Notes: a model not told the origin generated them from the sequence alone. Positions 11,166 through 20,259 are shown, numbered from the stretch's first letter. The stretch is DNA of 64,000 bases from Nocardioides rotundus (GCF_019931675.1 NZ_CP082922.1:1054001-1118000); one strand, 5' to 3'. A program made the numbers and translations.

Positions 11166-11981
11166 GTGTTCCGCGAGCGCGGCATCGAGATCAAGACGCC
11201 CGAGCAGCTCGACGGCATGCGCCGGGCCGGCCTGGTCGTCGGTCGCACGCTGGAGACCCTGCGCTCCGCCGTACGCCCCGGCATGACCACCGGCGACCTG
11301 GACGCCCTGGCCGAGGACACGATCCGCGGCGCGGGCGCGACGCCCTCGTTCAAGGGCTACCTCGGGTTCCCGGGGTCCATCTGCGCCTCGGTCAACGACG
11401 AGGTGGTGCACGGCATCCCCGGCGACCGGGTGCTGCAGGACGGCGACGTCGTCTCCATCGACTGCGGAGCGATCGTCGACGGCTGGCACGGGGACGCCGC
11501 CACCACCGTCGCGCTCGGCGCCGTGCCGGAGGACGTCACCCGGCTGATGGAGGCCACCGAGGAGGCCCTGTGGGCCGGGATCGCCGCCGGCGGGCTGGGG
11601 CGCCGGGTCGGCGACATCAGCCACGCGGTCGAGTCCTCGGTCCGGGCGGCGGGCGGCTACGGCATCCTGGAGGACTACGTCGGCCACGGCATCGGCTCGG
11701 CGATGCACCAGCCGCCGAACGTCCCCAACATCGGCCGGGCCGGCAAGGGGCCCAAGATCGTCCCCGGCCTGGCGCTGGCGATCGAGCCCATGGTGGTCCT
11801 CGGCGACCCGGCCACCGCCACCCTGGAGGACGACTGGACCGTCGTCACCCGCGACGGCCGCTGGGCCGCCCACTTCGAGCACTCCGTCACCTGGACCGAG
11901 GCCGGCCCGTGGGTGCTCACCGCCCTGGACGGAGGTCAGCAGCGGCTGGCCGCGATGGGCGCGGGGTACGGCGGCCGCTGA
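11166..11981 (+). CDS. map: Type I methionine aminopeptidase
   Basis: Removes N-terminal methionine from nascent proteins. 271 residues from GTG 11166. The dinuclear metal site is complete: Asp in SIDCGAIVDG (about 99) and HGDAA (about 110), His in VGHGIG (about 174), Glu in AIEPMV (about 207) and Glu in FEHSVTWTE (about 238). It follows adk by 6 nt in the usual secY-adk-map order. Confidence 0.97.
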   Translation: MFRERGIEIKTPEQLDGMRRAGLVVGRTLETLRSAVRPGMTTGDLDALAEDTIRGAGATPSFKGYLGFPGSICASVNDEVVHGIPGDRVLQDGDVVSIDCGAIVDGWHGDAATTVALGAVPEDVTRLMEATEEALWAGIAAGGLGRRVGDISHAVESSVRAAGGYGILEDYVGHGIGSAMHQPPNVPNIGRAGKGPKIVPGLALAIEPMVVLGDPATATLEDDWTVVTRDGRWAAHFEHSVTWTEAGPWVLTALDGGQQRLAAMGAGYGGR

Positions 11982-12087
11982 GGCCCACGGGTCGGGCCAG
12001 GATGGCGCCGACGTACGCTCCGTGCGAGGATCGACCCGCTACGGGCGCGGCGGCGCCCTGCACGACGCCTACGGAGGAATCCCCCAC

Positions 12088-13149
12088 GTGAATGCGATCT
12101 TCGGCGACTCGGTCGCCTCTCCGACGGTCTGGATCATCACCCTGGTCCTGACCATCGGCATCCTGCTGGTCGACCTGCTGGTGATCGCCCGCCGGCCGCA
12201 CGAGCCGTCGATGGGCGAGGCGGGCCGCCACCTGGCGTTCTTCGTCGGCAGCGCGGTGGTCTTCGGCGTCTGCCTGTGGCTCTTCGCCGAGCCGCACAAG
12301 CTCTCGCCCAGTCCGGGACCGGAGTTCTTCGCCGGCTGGCTGACCGAGTACTCACTCTCGATCGACAACCTGTTCATCTTCATCATCATCATGAACAGCT
12401 TCGCGGTGCCGCGGAAGCTGCAGCAGACCGCGCTGATGATCGGCATCATCATGGCGCTGATCATGCGCGGCATCTTCATCGTCATCGGCGCCGCCGCGAT
12501 CAACCAGTTCGCCTGGATCTTCTACATCTTCGGCGCGTTCTTGATCTACACCGCCGTCAAGCTGGCCAAGGAGGGCGCCGAGGACGAGGACGAGTACGAG
12601 GAGAACCGGCTGGTCCGCTTCGCCGAGGCGCACCTGCCGGCGACCAAGGAATGGCACGGCACGGCGCTGTTCGTCCAGGAGAACGGCAAGCGGGTCATCA
12701 CCCCGATGTTCCTGGTGATCCTCACCCTGGGCACCACCGACCTGCTGTTCGCCCTGGACTCGATCCCGGCGATCTACGGCCTGACCCGGGACCCCTACCT
12801 CGTCTTCACCGCGAACATCTTCGCGCTGATGGGCCTGCGCCAGCTCTACTTCCTCATCGGCGGCCTGCTGCAGCGCCTGATCTACCTCTCCTACGGTCTG
12901 GCGTTCCTGCTGTTCTTCATCGGCATCAAGCTGATCTTCCACGCCCTGCACGAGAACGAGGTGCCGTTCATCAACGGCGGCGAGCCGCTGGAGTACAGCT
13001 GGCTGGAGATCCCGATCTGGCTCTCGCTGACCGTCATCATCGGCACCCTCGCGGTCACCGCGGTGCTCTCGCTGATGGTCTCCAGCCGGCGCAGCGCCGC
13101 CGAGCAGGACGCGGCGACCGGCCCACGGCGCGACTGGGACGACGACTGA
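12088..13149 (+). CDS. TerC-family integral membrane protein
   Basis: 353 residues from GTG 12088, chosen because GGAGGAAT lies 9 nt upstream and the protein then starts MNAIFGDSVASPTVWIITL. About nine membrane helices carry the family's charged intramembrane motifs: EYSLSIDNLFIF and TTDLLFALDSIPAIYG. TerC/Alx proteins are linked to tellurite resistance, manganese export and metalation of exported proteins in other bacteria. Which role applies here cannot be read from sequence. It sits between map and infA, where the operon is usually uninterrupted. No yybP-ykoY (manganese) riboswitch is visible in the short leader. Confidence 0.9.
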   Translation: MNAIFGDSVASPTVWIITLVLTIGILLVDLLVIARRPHEPSMGEAGRHLAFFVGSAVVFGVCLWLFAEPHKLSPSPGPEFFAGWLTEYSLSIDNLFIFIIIMNSFAVPRKLQQTALMIGIIMALIMRGIFIVIGAAAINQFAWIFYIFGAFLIYTAVKLAKEGAEDEDEYEENRLVRFAEAHLPATKEWHGTALFVQENGKRVITPMFLVILTLGTTDLLFALDSIPAIYGLTRDPYLVFTANIFALMGLRQLYFLIGGLLQRLIYLSYGLAFLLFFIGIKLIFHALHENEVPFINGGEPLEYSWLEIPIWLSLTVIIGTLAVTAVLSLMVSSRRSAAEQDAATGPRRDWDDD

Positions 13150-13196
13150 CCCGGGCCCCGCGAGGGCGCGATTAGGGGTTCTGACCGCCCACCGCC

Positions 13197-13202
13197 TACA
13201 CT
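13197..13202 (+). promoter_or_regulatory. Possible -10 box (TACACT) for infA-rpmJ
   Basis: A TANNNT hexamer in the 288-bp gap between the TerC gene and infA. The leader would then be about 230 nt. The -35 element is weak (TTCTGA-like). No coding sequence is convincing in the gap. Confidence 0.4.
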
Positions 13203-13437
13203 GATATGTCGGTCCAACGTGGGCCTTCTGTCGCGCGCCCCGCGGCTGCCGCCAGGTCGTCCGGACGCTCCTTCGCGAGCGTGCTGACGTCCCGCGCGGT
13301 TTGGGGTGTCGGTGGGGGCTGCACGAGGTCCACCGGTCGGCCCGCGAGGGGAGGCCGGAGGTTCCCGGACCGGCCGGCAGCCTCGGCTGCCGGTACACGA
13401 AGACCAGTAGACACCGCCGAAGAAGATTGTGGAGGAC

Positions 13438-13659
13438 ATGCCGAAGAAAGAAGGCGTGATCGAGATCGAGGGCACCGTCGTGGAGGCCCTCCCCAACGCG
13501 ATGTTCCGCGTGGAGCTCAGCAACGGGCACAAGGTTCTCGCCCACATCAGCGGCAAGATGCGCCAGCACTACATCCGGATCCTCCCCGAGGACCGCGTGG
13601 TGGTGGAGCTGTCCCCCTACGACCTCTCCCGAGGCCGGATCGTCTACCGGTACAAGTGA
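13438..13659 (+). CDS. infA: Translation initiation factor IF-1
   Basis: 73-residue S1-like OB-fold protein ([20 protein letters not shown], then [20 protein letters not shown]) that occupies the 30S A site during initiation. ATG 13438 is preceded by TGTGGAGGAC. An in-frame GTG three codons earlier overlaps that ribosome site. It is followed 46 nt later by rpmJ, the usual actinobacterial order. Confidence 0.98.
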   Translation: MPKKEGVIEIEGTVVEALPNAMFRVELSNGHKVLAHISGKMRQHYIRILPEDRVVVELSPYDLSRGRIVYRYK

Positions 13660-13705
13660 CCGGCGTCCGCCGATCACTCGAGCCGCGCTAGAAAGAGACA
13701 CCCGC

Positions 13706-13819
13706 ATGAAGGTCAACCCGAGCGTCAAGCCGATCTGCGACAAGTGCAAGGTCATTCGTCGCCACGGCCGCGTGATGGTGATCTGCGACAACCCGCGCCA
13801 CAAGCAGCGCCAGGGCTGA
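13706..13819 (+). CDS. rpmJ: 50S ribosomal protein L36 (bL36), zinc-binding form
   Basis: 37 residues, [20 protein letters not shown] then [17 protein letters not shown]. Three cysteines and one histidine form the zinc knuckle, so this is the zinc-containing C+ paralogue. The ATG lies behind GAAAGAGACACCC. Confidence 0.97.
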   Translation: MKVNPSVKPICDKCKVIRRHGRVMVICDNPRHKQRQG

Positions 13820-14012
13820 GCAGGACACCAGCGGAACACCCCACGCACAACTGAACACCACCACTTCGTGACGCCAGGTCGGCGTCCTCGCCAGAGGAGC
13901 CGGCTGCACCACCCCCGGAACAGTGGCCGGGGCCCGAGTCGCCGAGAGATCGCCGATCCCCGGGATGCGTCACGACCGACACCGCTGTGCAACTCGAAAG
14001 AGAGACCGCCAC

Positions 14013-14390
14013 ATGGCACGCCTCCTCGGAGTCGACCTCCCGCGCGACAAGCGCATCGAGGTCGCACTCACCTACATCTACGGCATCGGCCGTACCCGCG
14101 CCCAGCAGCTCCTCGAGAGCACGGGCGTCGACCCGAACACCCGGGTCCACCAGCTGGGGGATGACGAGCTGGTCAAGCTCCGCGACGCCGTCGAGTCTCA
14201 GGAGATCAAGGTCGAGGGTGACCTGCGCCGCGAGGTGCAGGCCGACATCCGTCGCAAGATCGAGATCGGCAGCTACCAGGGTCGCCGCCACCGTCAGGGC
14301 CTTCCGGTCCGCGGGCAGCGCACCAAGACCAACGCGCGCACCCGCAAGGGTCCCAAGCGCACCGTCGCCGGCAAGAAGAAGGCCAAGTAA
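14013..14390 (+). CDS. rpsM: 30S ribosomal protein S13 (uS13)
   Basis: 125 residues ([20 protein letters not shown]), a head protein that contacts the P-site tRNA and 50S bridges. The C-terminal motif [19 protein letters not shown] is diagnostic. ATG 14013 is chosen over an upstream in-frame GTG because CGAAAGAGAGACC lies just before it. The 193-nt leader behind rpmJ is long for this operon and contains small hairpins. Confidence 0.97.
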   Translation: MARLLGVDLPRDKRIEVALTYIYGIGRTRAQQLLESTGVDPNTRVHQLGDDELVKLRDAVESQEIKVEGDLRREVQADIRRKIEIGSYQGRRHRQGLPVRGQRTKTNARTRKGPKRTVAGKKKAK

Positions 14391-14453
14391 GGGGCGCTAG
14401 CCCCCGGGTCTTCCCACGAGCTTTCCAGACCAGAACCCCAGGAGAACACTCAC

Positions 14454-14861
14454 ATGCCTCCCAAGAGCCGTCAGGCTGCGGCCAAGTCCAAGGTGCGCCG
14501 CAAGGAGAAGAAGAACGTCGCGCAGGGCGAGGCCCACATCAAGAGCACGTTCAACAACACGATCGTCACGATCACCGACCCCTCGGGTGGGGTGATCTCG
14601 TGGGCCTCCGCCGGCACCGTCGGCTTCAAGGGCTCGCGCAAGTCCACGCCGTACGCCGCGCAGATGGCCGCCGAGGCCGCCGGTCGTCGGGCGATGGAGC
14701 ACGGGATGAAGAAGATCGACGTCTTCGTGAAGGGCCCGGGCTCGGGCCGCGAGACCGCGATCCGGTCCCTGGGTGCGATCGGCCTCGAGGTCGGCACCAT
14801 CCAGGACGTCACCCCCACGCCCCACAACGGCGCCCGCCCGCCCAAGCGGCGCCGCGTCTGA
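14454..14861 (+). CDS. rpsK: 30S ribosomal protein S11 (uS11)
   Basis: 135 residues. The conserved centre is [19 protein letters not shown], and [14 protein letters not shown] is the rRNA-binding loop. It lies at the 30S platform near the mRNA exit. CAGGAGAACACTCAC precedes the ATG. Confidence 0.98.
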   Translation: MPPKSRQAAAKSKVRRKEKKNVAQGEAHIKSTFNNTIVTITDPSGGVISWASAGTVGFKGSRKSTPYAAQMAAEAAGRRAMEHGMKKIDVFVKGPGSGRETAIRSLGAIGLEVGTIQDVTPTPHNGARPPKRRRV

Positions 14862-14907
14862 CCCCGCGCATCGCGCGTACGAAGCGAGAGACAGGAGCCT
14901 CCCACTC

Positions 14908-15516
14908 ATGGCCCGTTACACCGGCCCCATCACCAAGAAGTCGCGCCGCCTCGGCGTCGACCTGATCGGCGGCGACGCCGCGTTCGAGCGTCGTCCCTAC
15001 CCCCCGGGCCAGCACGGCCGCGCCCGGATCAAGGAGAGCGAGTACCGCTCTCAGCTGCAGGAGAAGCAGAAGGCGCGCTACACCTACGGCGTCCTGGAGA
15101 AGCAGTTCCACCGCTACTACGTCGAGGCCTCGCGTCGGCAGGGCAAGACGGGTGACAACCTGCTGCAGCTGCTCGAGTGCCGCCTGGACAACGTGGTCTA
15201 CCGCGCCGGGTTCGCCCGGACCCGGCGCCACGCCCGCCAGCTGGTGACCCACGGCCACTTCCTGGTCAACGGCAAGAAGGTCGACATCCCCTCCTTCCAG
15301 GTCACCGAGCACGACATCATCGACGTGCGGGAGAAGTCGCTGGAGATGACCCCGTTCGTCGTCGCCCGCGAGACCCACGGCGAGCGGGTCGTCCCGGCGT
15401 GGCTGGAGGCCATCCCGTCGCGGATGCGGATCCTGGTCCACTCCGTCCCGGTGCGTGCTCAGATCGAGACCCCGGTCCAGGAGCAGTTGATCGTCGAGTT
15501 CTACTCCAAGAAGTAA
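14908..15516 (+). CDS. rpsD: 30S ribosomal protein S4 (uS4)
   Basis: 202 residues from ATG 14908 (MARYTGPITKKSRRLGVDLI). It lacks the N-terminal cysteine cluster of the zinc form. The S4 RNA-binding domain is at about residues 93-155 (CRLDNVVYRAGFARTRRHAR). S4 nucleates 30S assembly and represses the alpha operon in E. coli. CAGGAGCCTCCCACTC is the ribosome site. Confidence 0.97.
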   Translation: MARYTGPITKKSRRLGVDLIGGDAAFERRPYPPGQHGRARIKESEYRSQLQEKQKARYTYGVLEKQFHRYYVEASRRQGKTGDNLLQLLECRLDNVVYRAGFARTRRHARQLVTHGHFLVNGKKVDIPSFQVTEHDIIDVREKSLEMTPFVVARETHGERVVPAWLEAIPSRMRILVHSVPVRAQIETPVQEQLIVEFYSKK

Positions 15517-15522
15517 CCCCCA

Positions 15523-15547
15523 CCGAGGGGGCCTCGCGCCCCCTCGG
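15523..15547 (+). terminator. Hairpin between rpsD and rpoA
   Basis: A perfect 9-bp stem (CCGAGGGGG / CCCCCTCGG) with a 7-nt loop begins 6 nt after the rpsD stop. It may attenuate transcription into rpoA. A separate 20-bp palindrome follows at 15560-15579. Confidence 0.6.
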
Positions 15548-15559
15548 ATCCCCCCTCGT

Positions 15560-15579
15560 GGCCACGGGGCCCCGTGGCC
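15560..15579. repeat. Perfect 20-bp palindrome upstream of rpoA
   Basis: GGCCACGGGGCCCCGTGGCC is fully self-complementary with no spacer. It lies 77 bp before the rpoA start. It could be the second arm of a terminator region or a protein-binding site; function unknown. Confidence 0.6.
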
Positions 15580-15656
15580 GCGTCGGGGCAGCAGCCGCCC
15601 ACACAGATCAGTTCGGATCCTTCAAATAGCGGTCGGGTCCGGAAAGGAAAACACCA

Positions 15657-16679
15657 GTGCTGATCGCACAGCGTCCCACTCTGTCGGAAGAGACCGTCGA
15701 CGAGTTCCGGTCGCGGTTCGTCATCGAGCCGCTCGAGCCCGGCTTCGGCTACACGCTCGGCAACTCCCTGCGCCGTACCCTCCTCTCGTCCATCCCCGGT
15801 GCCTCCGTCACCAGCATCAAGATCGACTCGGTCCTGCACGAGTTCTCGACCATCGAGGGCGTCAAGGAGGACGTCACCGAGCTGATCCTCAACCTCAAGG
15901 GCCTGGTCGTCTCCTCCGAGCACGACGAGCCCGTGACGATGTACCTGCGCAAGTCCGGCGCCGGTGACGTCACCGCCGCCGACATCGCCCCGCCGGCCGG
16001 CGTCGAGGTGCACAACCCCGACCTGAAGATCGCCACCCTGTCCGACAAGGGCAAGCTGGAGATGGAGCTGGTCGTCGAGCGCGGCCGCGGCTACGTCTCC
16101 GCGGTCCAGAACAAGGGTGCCGACAACGAGATCGGCCGGATGCCGGTCGACTCGATCTACAGCCCCGTGCTGAAGGTGACCTACAAGGTCGAGGCCACCC
16201 GAGTCGAGCAGCGCACCGACTTCGACAAGCTGATCATCGACGTCGAGACCAAGCCGTCGATCCGTCCCCGCGACGCGATCGCCTCGGCCGGCAAGACGCT
16301 GGTGGAGCTCTTCGGCCTGGCCCGTGAGCTCAACGTCGAGGCCGAGGGCATCGACATCGGCCCGTCGCCGGTCGACGAGCAGCTGGCTGCCGACCTGGCC
16401 CTGCCGGTCGAGGACCTGCAGCTGACCGTCCGGTCCTACAACTGCCTCAAGCGTGAGGGCATCCACACCGTGGGTGAGCTCATCAGCCGCTCGGAGCAGG
16501 ACCTGCTGGACATCCGCAACTTCGGCGCCAAGTCGATCGACGAGGTCAAGGCCAAGCTGGTCGAGATGGGCCTCTCGCTCAAGGACAGCGCCCCCGGCTT
16601 CGACCCGCACGCCGCGCTCGCGGCCTACGGCGAGGACGAGGGCGACGACTCGGCGTACGTCGAGGACGAGCAGTACTGA
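15657..16679 (+). CDS. rpoA: DNA-directed RNA polymerase subunit alpha
   Basis: 340 residues from GTG 15657. The N-terminal dimerisation domain ([20 protein letters not shown] at residues 23-42) spans about 1-228. The C-terminal DNA- and activator-binding domain (about 245-312) contains [20 protein letters not shown] and [15 protein letters not shown]. The C-terminus is acidic ([15 protein letters not shown]), as in other actinobacteria. CGGAAAGGAAAACACC is the ribosome site. Confidence 0.98.
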   Translation: MLIAQRPTLSEETVDEFRSRFVIEPLEPGFGYTLGNSLRRTLLSSIPGASVTSIKIDSVLHEFSTIEGVKEDVTELILNLKGLVVSSEHDEPVTMYLRKSGAGDVTAADIAPPAGVEVHNPDLKIATLSDKGKLEMELVVERGRGYVSAVQNKGADNEIGRMPVDSIYSPVLKVTYKVEATRVEQRTDFDKLIIDVETKPSIRPRDAIASAGKTLVELFGLARELNVEAEGIDIGPSPVDEQLAADLALPVEDLQLTVRSYNCLKREGIHTVGELISRSEQDLLDIRNFGAKSIDEVKAKLVEMGLSLKDSAPGFDPHAALAAYGEDEGDDSAYVEDEQY

Positions 16680-16756
16680 ACCGCGCATCCACCGCAAACC
16701 GACCCGTCCGGGTCGTCTACCCGGGTACCTGACACGGCCCGAGAGAGAAGTCGACA

Positions 16757-17386
16757 ATGCCCACTCCCAAGAAGGGTCCCCGCCACGGCGGCAGCCCGGC
16801 CCACCAGCGCCTGATGATGGCGAACCTGGCGACCGCGCTCTTCGAGCACGGCCGGATCACCACCACCGAGTCCCGGGCGCGCACCCTGCGCCCGATCGCG
16901 GAGAAGCTGATCACCAAGGCCAAGAAGGGTGACCTGCACAACCGGCGCGAGGTACTCAAGACCGTCCGCGACAAGTCGGTCGTGCACGTGCTGTTCACCG
17001 AGATCGGCCCGTCCTTCGCGGACCGTCCCGGCGGCTACACCCGGATCACCAAGATCGGTCCCCGCAAGGGCGACAACGCGCCGATGGCCGTGATCGAGCT
17101 GGTGACCGAGGCCTACGAGCCGAAGGCCCCCTCCTCGAAGGGCTCCACCACCACCGCCGCGGCTCCCGCGGCTGCGGAGGCCGAGACCACCGAGGCCGAG
17201 GAGACCCCGGCCGCCGAGGCTCCCGCCGAGGAGACCGAGACGGTCGAGGCTCCCGCCGAGGAGACCGAGGCGGCTGAGGAGGCTCCCGCCGAGGAGACCG
17301 CCGAGCCCGCGTCCGACGAGGCCGCGGCGGAGGAGTCCGCTGACTCCGCCGAGTCCGCCGAGTCCACGGAGGACGAGAGCAAGTGA
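16757..17386 (+). CDS. rplQ: 50S ribosomal protein L17 (bL17) with long acidic tail
   Basis: 209 residues. The core ([20 protein letters not shown] to about residue 118) matches bL17. The remaining ~90 residues are an Ala/Glu/Thr/Pro-rich tail containing three copies of an APAEET(E/A) module, encoded by near-identical 21-nt repeats starting at 17219, 17249 and 17282. E. coli L17 has 127 residues. Such tails occur in actinobacteria, but length and repeats vary by species. It ends the alpha operon. Confidence 0.97.
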   Translation: MPTPKKGPRHGGSPAHQRLMMANLATALFEHGRITTTESRARTLRPIAEKLITKAKKGDLHNRREVLKTVRDKSVVHVLFTEIGPSFADRPGGYTRITKIGPRKGDNAPMAVIELVTEAYEPKAPSSKGSTTTAAAPAAAEAETTEAEETPAAEAPAEETETVEAPAEETEAAEEAPAEETAEPASDEAAAEESADSAESAESTEDESK

Positions 17387-17419
17387 CCCGCCGCCGCTGA
17401 GTGCGGCGTACCGGTCGAC

Positions 17420-17455
17420 GAACGGCGCCGATCCCCACGGGGGTCGGCGCCGTTC
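17420..17455 (+). terminator. Terminator hairpin after rplQ
   Basis: Stem GAACGGCGCCGA (17420-17431) pairs with TCGGCGCCGTTC (17444-17455). After a one-base bulge, four more C:G pairs close a 3-nt loop. The downstream strand is CTGCTGTTCG, without a U-tract. This is a good end point for the ribosomal superoperon. Confidence 0.8.
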
Positions 17456-17473
17456 TGCTGTTCGTACCCCCTT

Positions 17474-17518
17474 GCTCGGCGTACCCCCGCTCGTCGTACC
17501 CCTGCTCGTCGTACCGAA
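17474..17518. repeat. Three tandem 15-bp units (GCTCGTCGTACCC type)
   Basis: Units 17474-17488, 17489-17503 and 17504-17518 share GCTCG(G/T)CGTACC and differ only at their ends. The last unit runs into the first ACTGTTCGGTA-type site (on the minus strand). No coding role is apparent. Confidence 0.75.
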
Positions 17519-17595
17519 CAGTAGGCACCTTTCCCGCGCGAGAATGATGCCGACTGTTCGGTAGAAGCGGCGCAGGGGTGCGTACTGTTCGGTAC
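17511..17595. promoter_or_regulatory. Cluster of three ACTGTTCGGTA sites upstream of the PfkB kinase gene
   Basis: The 11-mer ACTGTTCGGTA occurs at 17553-17563 and 17584-17594 on the plus strand, and inverted (TACCGAACAGT) at 17512-17522. The third copy lies in GTACTGTTCGGTAC and includes a TACTGT that could act as a -10 box. The same 11-mer recurs at the adenosine kinase promoter (44536-44546). It looks like an operator for an unknown regulator; this is inference. Confidence 0.55.
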
Positions 17596-17644
17596 GACGC
17601 GCACGACGCGCACGACGCGCACGACGCGCACGACGCGCACGACG
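17594..17644. repeat. Five tandem copies of a 9-bp unit (ACGACGCGC)
   Basis: Units start at 17594, 17603, 17612, 17621 and 17630, followed by a partial copy. If read in the downstream gene's frame it would encode His-Asp-Ala repeats, but the kinase start at 17671 with its own ribosome site makes it a leader-region microsatellite. Copy number is likely variable between strains. Confidence 0.85.
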
Positions 17645-17670
17645 AGCCGGGCGGGAGGGGAGGCGGGACC

Positions 17671-18588
17671 ATGACCGAGACCACCGATGTTGCGCTGGTG
17701 CTGGGGGAGTCGCTGGTCGACGTCGTACGCCGCGGCCCGGAGACCCGCTCGCACCCGGGCGGGAGCGCGGCCAACGTGGCGGTGGCGCTGGCCCGGCTGG
17801 ACAGGCCGACCTGGTTCGCGACGGCGTTCGCCGACGACGAGGACGGCCGGTTGGTCGCCGACCACCTGAGCGCGTCCGGCGTCCGGCTCGCCACCGACCC
17901 GGGGGCGATCGAGCGGACCTCGCGGGCGGTCGCGACGGTGTGCGAGGGCGGGGGCGCGACGTACGACTTCGACCTGGAGTGGCGCCTGCACGAGCTCGCG
18001 CTCCCCGACAGTGCCCGGGTGCTGGTCGCGCACGCCGGCAGCATCGGCGCCGCGCTGGCGCCGGGGGCGGAGCAGGTCTACGGCCACCTCGCGCTGGCAC
18101 GGTCCACCGCGACCATCAGCTTCGACGTCAACGCCCGCACGAGCATCACCGGCACCGGCCCCGAGGTGACCGCGCAGGCCGAGCAGATGGTGGGGGTCTC
18201 CGACGTGGTGAAGGCCTCCGACGAGGACATCGCCGAGCTCTGGCCGGGCCGTACCCTCGAACAGGCGGCGCGCGACCTGCTCGCCCTCGGCCCTCAGGTC
18301 GTGGTCGTCACCCGCGGTGGCGACGGGGCGCTGTGGTGGAGCGCCGACGCGTCGGGCGAGGTCGCACCGGTACGCACCCGGGTCGCGGACACGATCGGCG
18401 CTGGCGACACCTTCAGCGCCGGGATGCTGGATGCGCTGTGGGAGCGCGGCCTGCTCGGCGCCGAGCGTCGTACGGCGCTGTCCACGGCACCCTGGGACGA
18501 GATCCTCGCCTGGGCCGCTCGGGCCGCGGCCGTCACCGTCTCCCGCCCGGGCGCCGACCCGCCACGCCGGGCCGAGCTCAGCGCCTGA
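17671..18588 (+). CDS. PfkB-family carbohydrate kinase
   Basis: 305-residue ribokinase/fructokinase-type kinase that transfers ATP phosphate to a sugar or nucleoside; substrate not determinable. GGSAANVAVALARLDR (about 30-45) is the first PfkB signature. DTIGAGDTFSAG near residues 240-251 is the second, with catalytic base Asp246. ATG 17671 sits behind GGGAGGGGAGGCGGG; an upstream in-frame GTG would prepend only repeat-encoded residues. It interrupts the usual rplQ-truA linkage. The promoter shares sites with adoK (44559), which suggests common regulation. Confidence 0.88.
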   Translation: MTETTDVALVLGESLVDVVRRGPETRSHPGGSAANVAVALARLDRPTWFATAFADDEDGRLVADHLSASGVRLATDPGAIERTSRAVATVCEGGGATYDFDLEWRLHELALPDSARVLVAHAGSIGAALAPGAEQVYGHLALARSTATISFDVNARTSITGTGPEVTAQAEQMVGVSDVVKASDEDIAELWPGRTLEQAARDLLALGPQVVVVTRGGDGALWWSADASGEVAPVRTRVADTIGAGDTFSAGMLDALWERGLLGAERRTALSTAPWDEILAWAARAAAVTVSRPGADPPRRAELSA

Positions 18589-18597
18589 CCCGAAGGA

Positions 18598-20259
18598 TCA
18601 GCCCAGCCACTCATGCACCAGCGACACCACGCTGGAGCCCTCGCCGGCGGCGGAGGCGACCCGCTTCATCGACCCGGAGCGGATGTCGCCCGCGGCGAAG
18701 ATGCCGGGCACGGTGGTCGCCTGGTCCGCCGGCGGGATGCCGTCGACCCAGTGGTCCTGGGGTACGTCGCGCCCGGTGAGCACGAACCCGCGCTCGTCCC
18801 GGGCGACGTCGGCGGGCAGCCACTCGCAGTGCGGCTCGGCCCCGATCAGCAGGAACAGCCCCCGGACGTCGCGCCGATGCCGCTCGCCGTCGTCGACGTT
18901 CTCCAGCTCCACCCACTCCAGCCGGCCCTCGCCGCCCCCGTCGACGACCCGCGACGAGGGGAGCACCTCGACGCGGGGGTTGAAGCGCAGCTCGTTGATC
19001 AGGTACGACGACATCGTCGACTCCAGGCCCGCGCGCCGGACCACCAGCGTGACGGACCGGGCGAAGCGGGAGAGGTGCATCGCGGCCTGGCCGGCGCTGT
19101 TGCCGCCGCCGACCACGATCACGTCGGCGCCCTCCATCTCCCGGGAGGCCGCCATCGCGGCGCCGTAGTTCACCCCGTTGCCGACCAGGTCCTCCAGCGA
19201 CTCCACCCCGAGGCGGCGATAGTCGACGCCCGTGCTGACCACCACCGCGCGTGCCCGGACGTCGCCGCCCTCGGTGCACACCGTGTGCGGCTCGCCGTCG
19301 CGGCCGGGCTCCACCCGGACCACCGGCCAGCCGGTGAAGAAGCGGGCACCGAAGCGGATCGCCTGGGTCCGCGCGCGCTGGGTCAGCCGCATCCCGGAGA
19401 TCCCGCGGGGGAAGCCGAGGTAGTTGCGGATCATCGAGCTGGTGCCGGCCTGGCCGCCGATCGCCTCGCTCTCGATGGCGACGGTCGTCAGCCCCTCGGA
19501 GGCGCCGTACACCGCCGCAGCGAGCCCGGCCGGCCCGGCGCCGATGATGGCCAGGTCGACCACCTGGTCCACCTCGATGTCGTCGGGGCGGCCGTAGAAC
19601 GCCGCCGCGACCTCGCGGACGCTGGAGGGATGCACGGGCTCGCCCTGGCCGAACGCCTCGACGAGGGGCCAGGCGCCAGGCTCGCCCCGGTAGCGCGCCA
19701 GGACCTCCCGGCCGACCTCGCTGTCCGGGCCGTAGATGCGACACGGCATGCCGACGCGGTCGGCGTACTCCTTGATCTGCAGCGCCAGCCCGGTCCGCTC
19801 CGGCGCGACGATCCGCATGCTGTCGACCTCGGGGGTGGCGACGGTGGCGTTCCAGTCGTTGAGCAGGTCGATGATCGCGGAGTGGAACTCCTCGTCCCGC
19901 CGGCCGCGGGGGAGCAGCAGGAACGCGTCGAACTTGCCGGTCGCCTGGCCGTGCCGGAAGGCCTCGGCGTCCGCGCGGAACCGCTCCCACGGGGAGACGA
20001 CGACCCGGCGGGCGCTGGGGACGAAGGTGCGCATCTTCTGGATCAGGTGGTAGAGGTCGGCGTCGGGCAGCGCCGACTCGACCACGAACATCGCCACCGG
20101 CGCGCCGCACCCCTGGAGCTCCTTGCCGATCTCGAAGGACTCCTGCGCCGAGCGCGCGACGCGGACGTTGTAGTCCCCGGCGTAGCGGGAGAACTGCGAG
20201 GTCAGCGTGTCCGCGTGGTCGGCGGAGATCAGGATGATCGCGGGGTCCGGTGAGGGCAT
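18598..20259 (-). CDS. Degenerate receiver / thioredoxin-reductase-like flavoprotein
   Basis: 553 residues. Residues 1-130 look like a CheY-like receiver, but the phosphoacceptor position reads FVVES (Glu61) rather than Asp. From about 232 there is a TrxR-type pyridine-nucleotide oxidoreductase with FAD motif [14 protein letters not shown] (238-251) and NAD(P)H motif [12 protein letters not shown]. The redox CxxC is absent: the region reads NYGAAM (364-369). The C-terminal FAD motif [17 protein letters not shown] is intact. Databases hold a family of fused response regulator/TrxB-like proteins of this type. Substrate and partner are unknown. It is convergent with the PfkB gene and divergent from truA, 70 bp apart. 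Confidence 0.88.
   Translation of the reverse strand: MPSPDPAIILISADHADTLTSQFSRYAGDYNVRVARSAQESFEIGKELQGCGAPVAMFVVESALPDADLYHLIQKMRTFVPSARRVVVSPWERFRADAEAFRHGQATGKFDAFLLLPRGRRDEEFHSAIIDLLNDWNATVATPEVDSMRIVAPERTGLALQIKEYADRVGMPCRIYGPDSEVGREVLARYRGEPGAWPLVEAFGQGEPVHPSSVREVAAAFYGRPDDIEVDQVVDLAIIGAGPAGLAAAVYGASEGLTTVAIESEAIGGQAGTSSMIRNYLGFPRGISGMRLTQRARTQAIRFGARFFTGWPVVRVEPGRDGEPHTVCTEGGDVRARAVVVSTGVDYRRLGVESLEDLVGNGVNYGAAMAASREMEGADVIVVGGGNSAGQAAMHLSRFARSVTLVVRRAGLESTMSSYLINELRFNPRVEVLPSSRVVDGGGEGRLEWVELENVDDGERHRRDVRGLFLLIGAEPHCEWLPADVARDERGFVLTGRDVPQDHWVDGIPPADQATTVPGIFAAGDIRSGSMKRVASAAGEGSSVVSLVHEWLG

Noticed and set aside
11982..12087. Manganese (yybP-ykoY) riboswitch upstream of the TerC gene
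   Set aside because: The leader is too short and shows none of the conserved loops.
17594..17644. CRISPR-like array
   Set aside because: The units are 9 bp with no spacers and there are no cas genes nearby.
17578..17670. Longer start of the PfkB kinase with His-Asp-Ala repeats
   Set aside because: ATG 17671 has a strong ribosome site and family-typical N-terminus; the extension is microsatellite.
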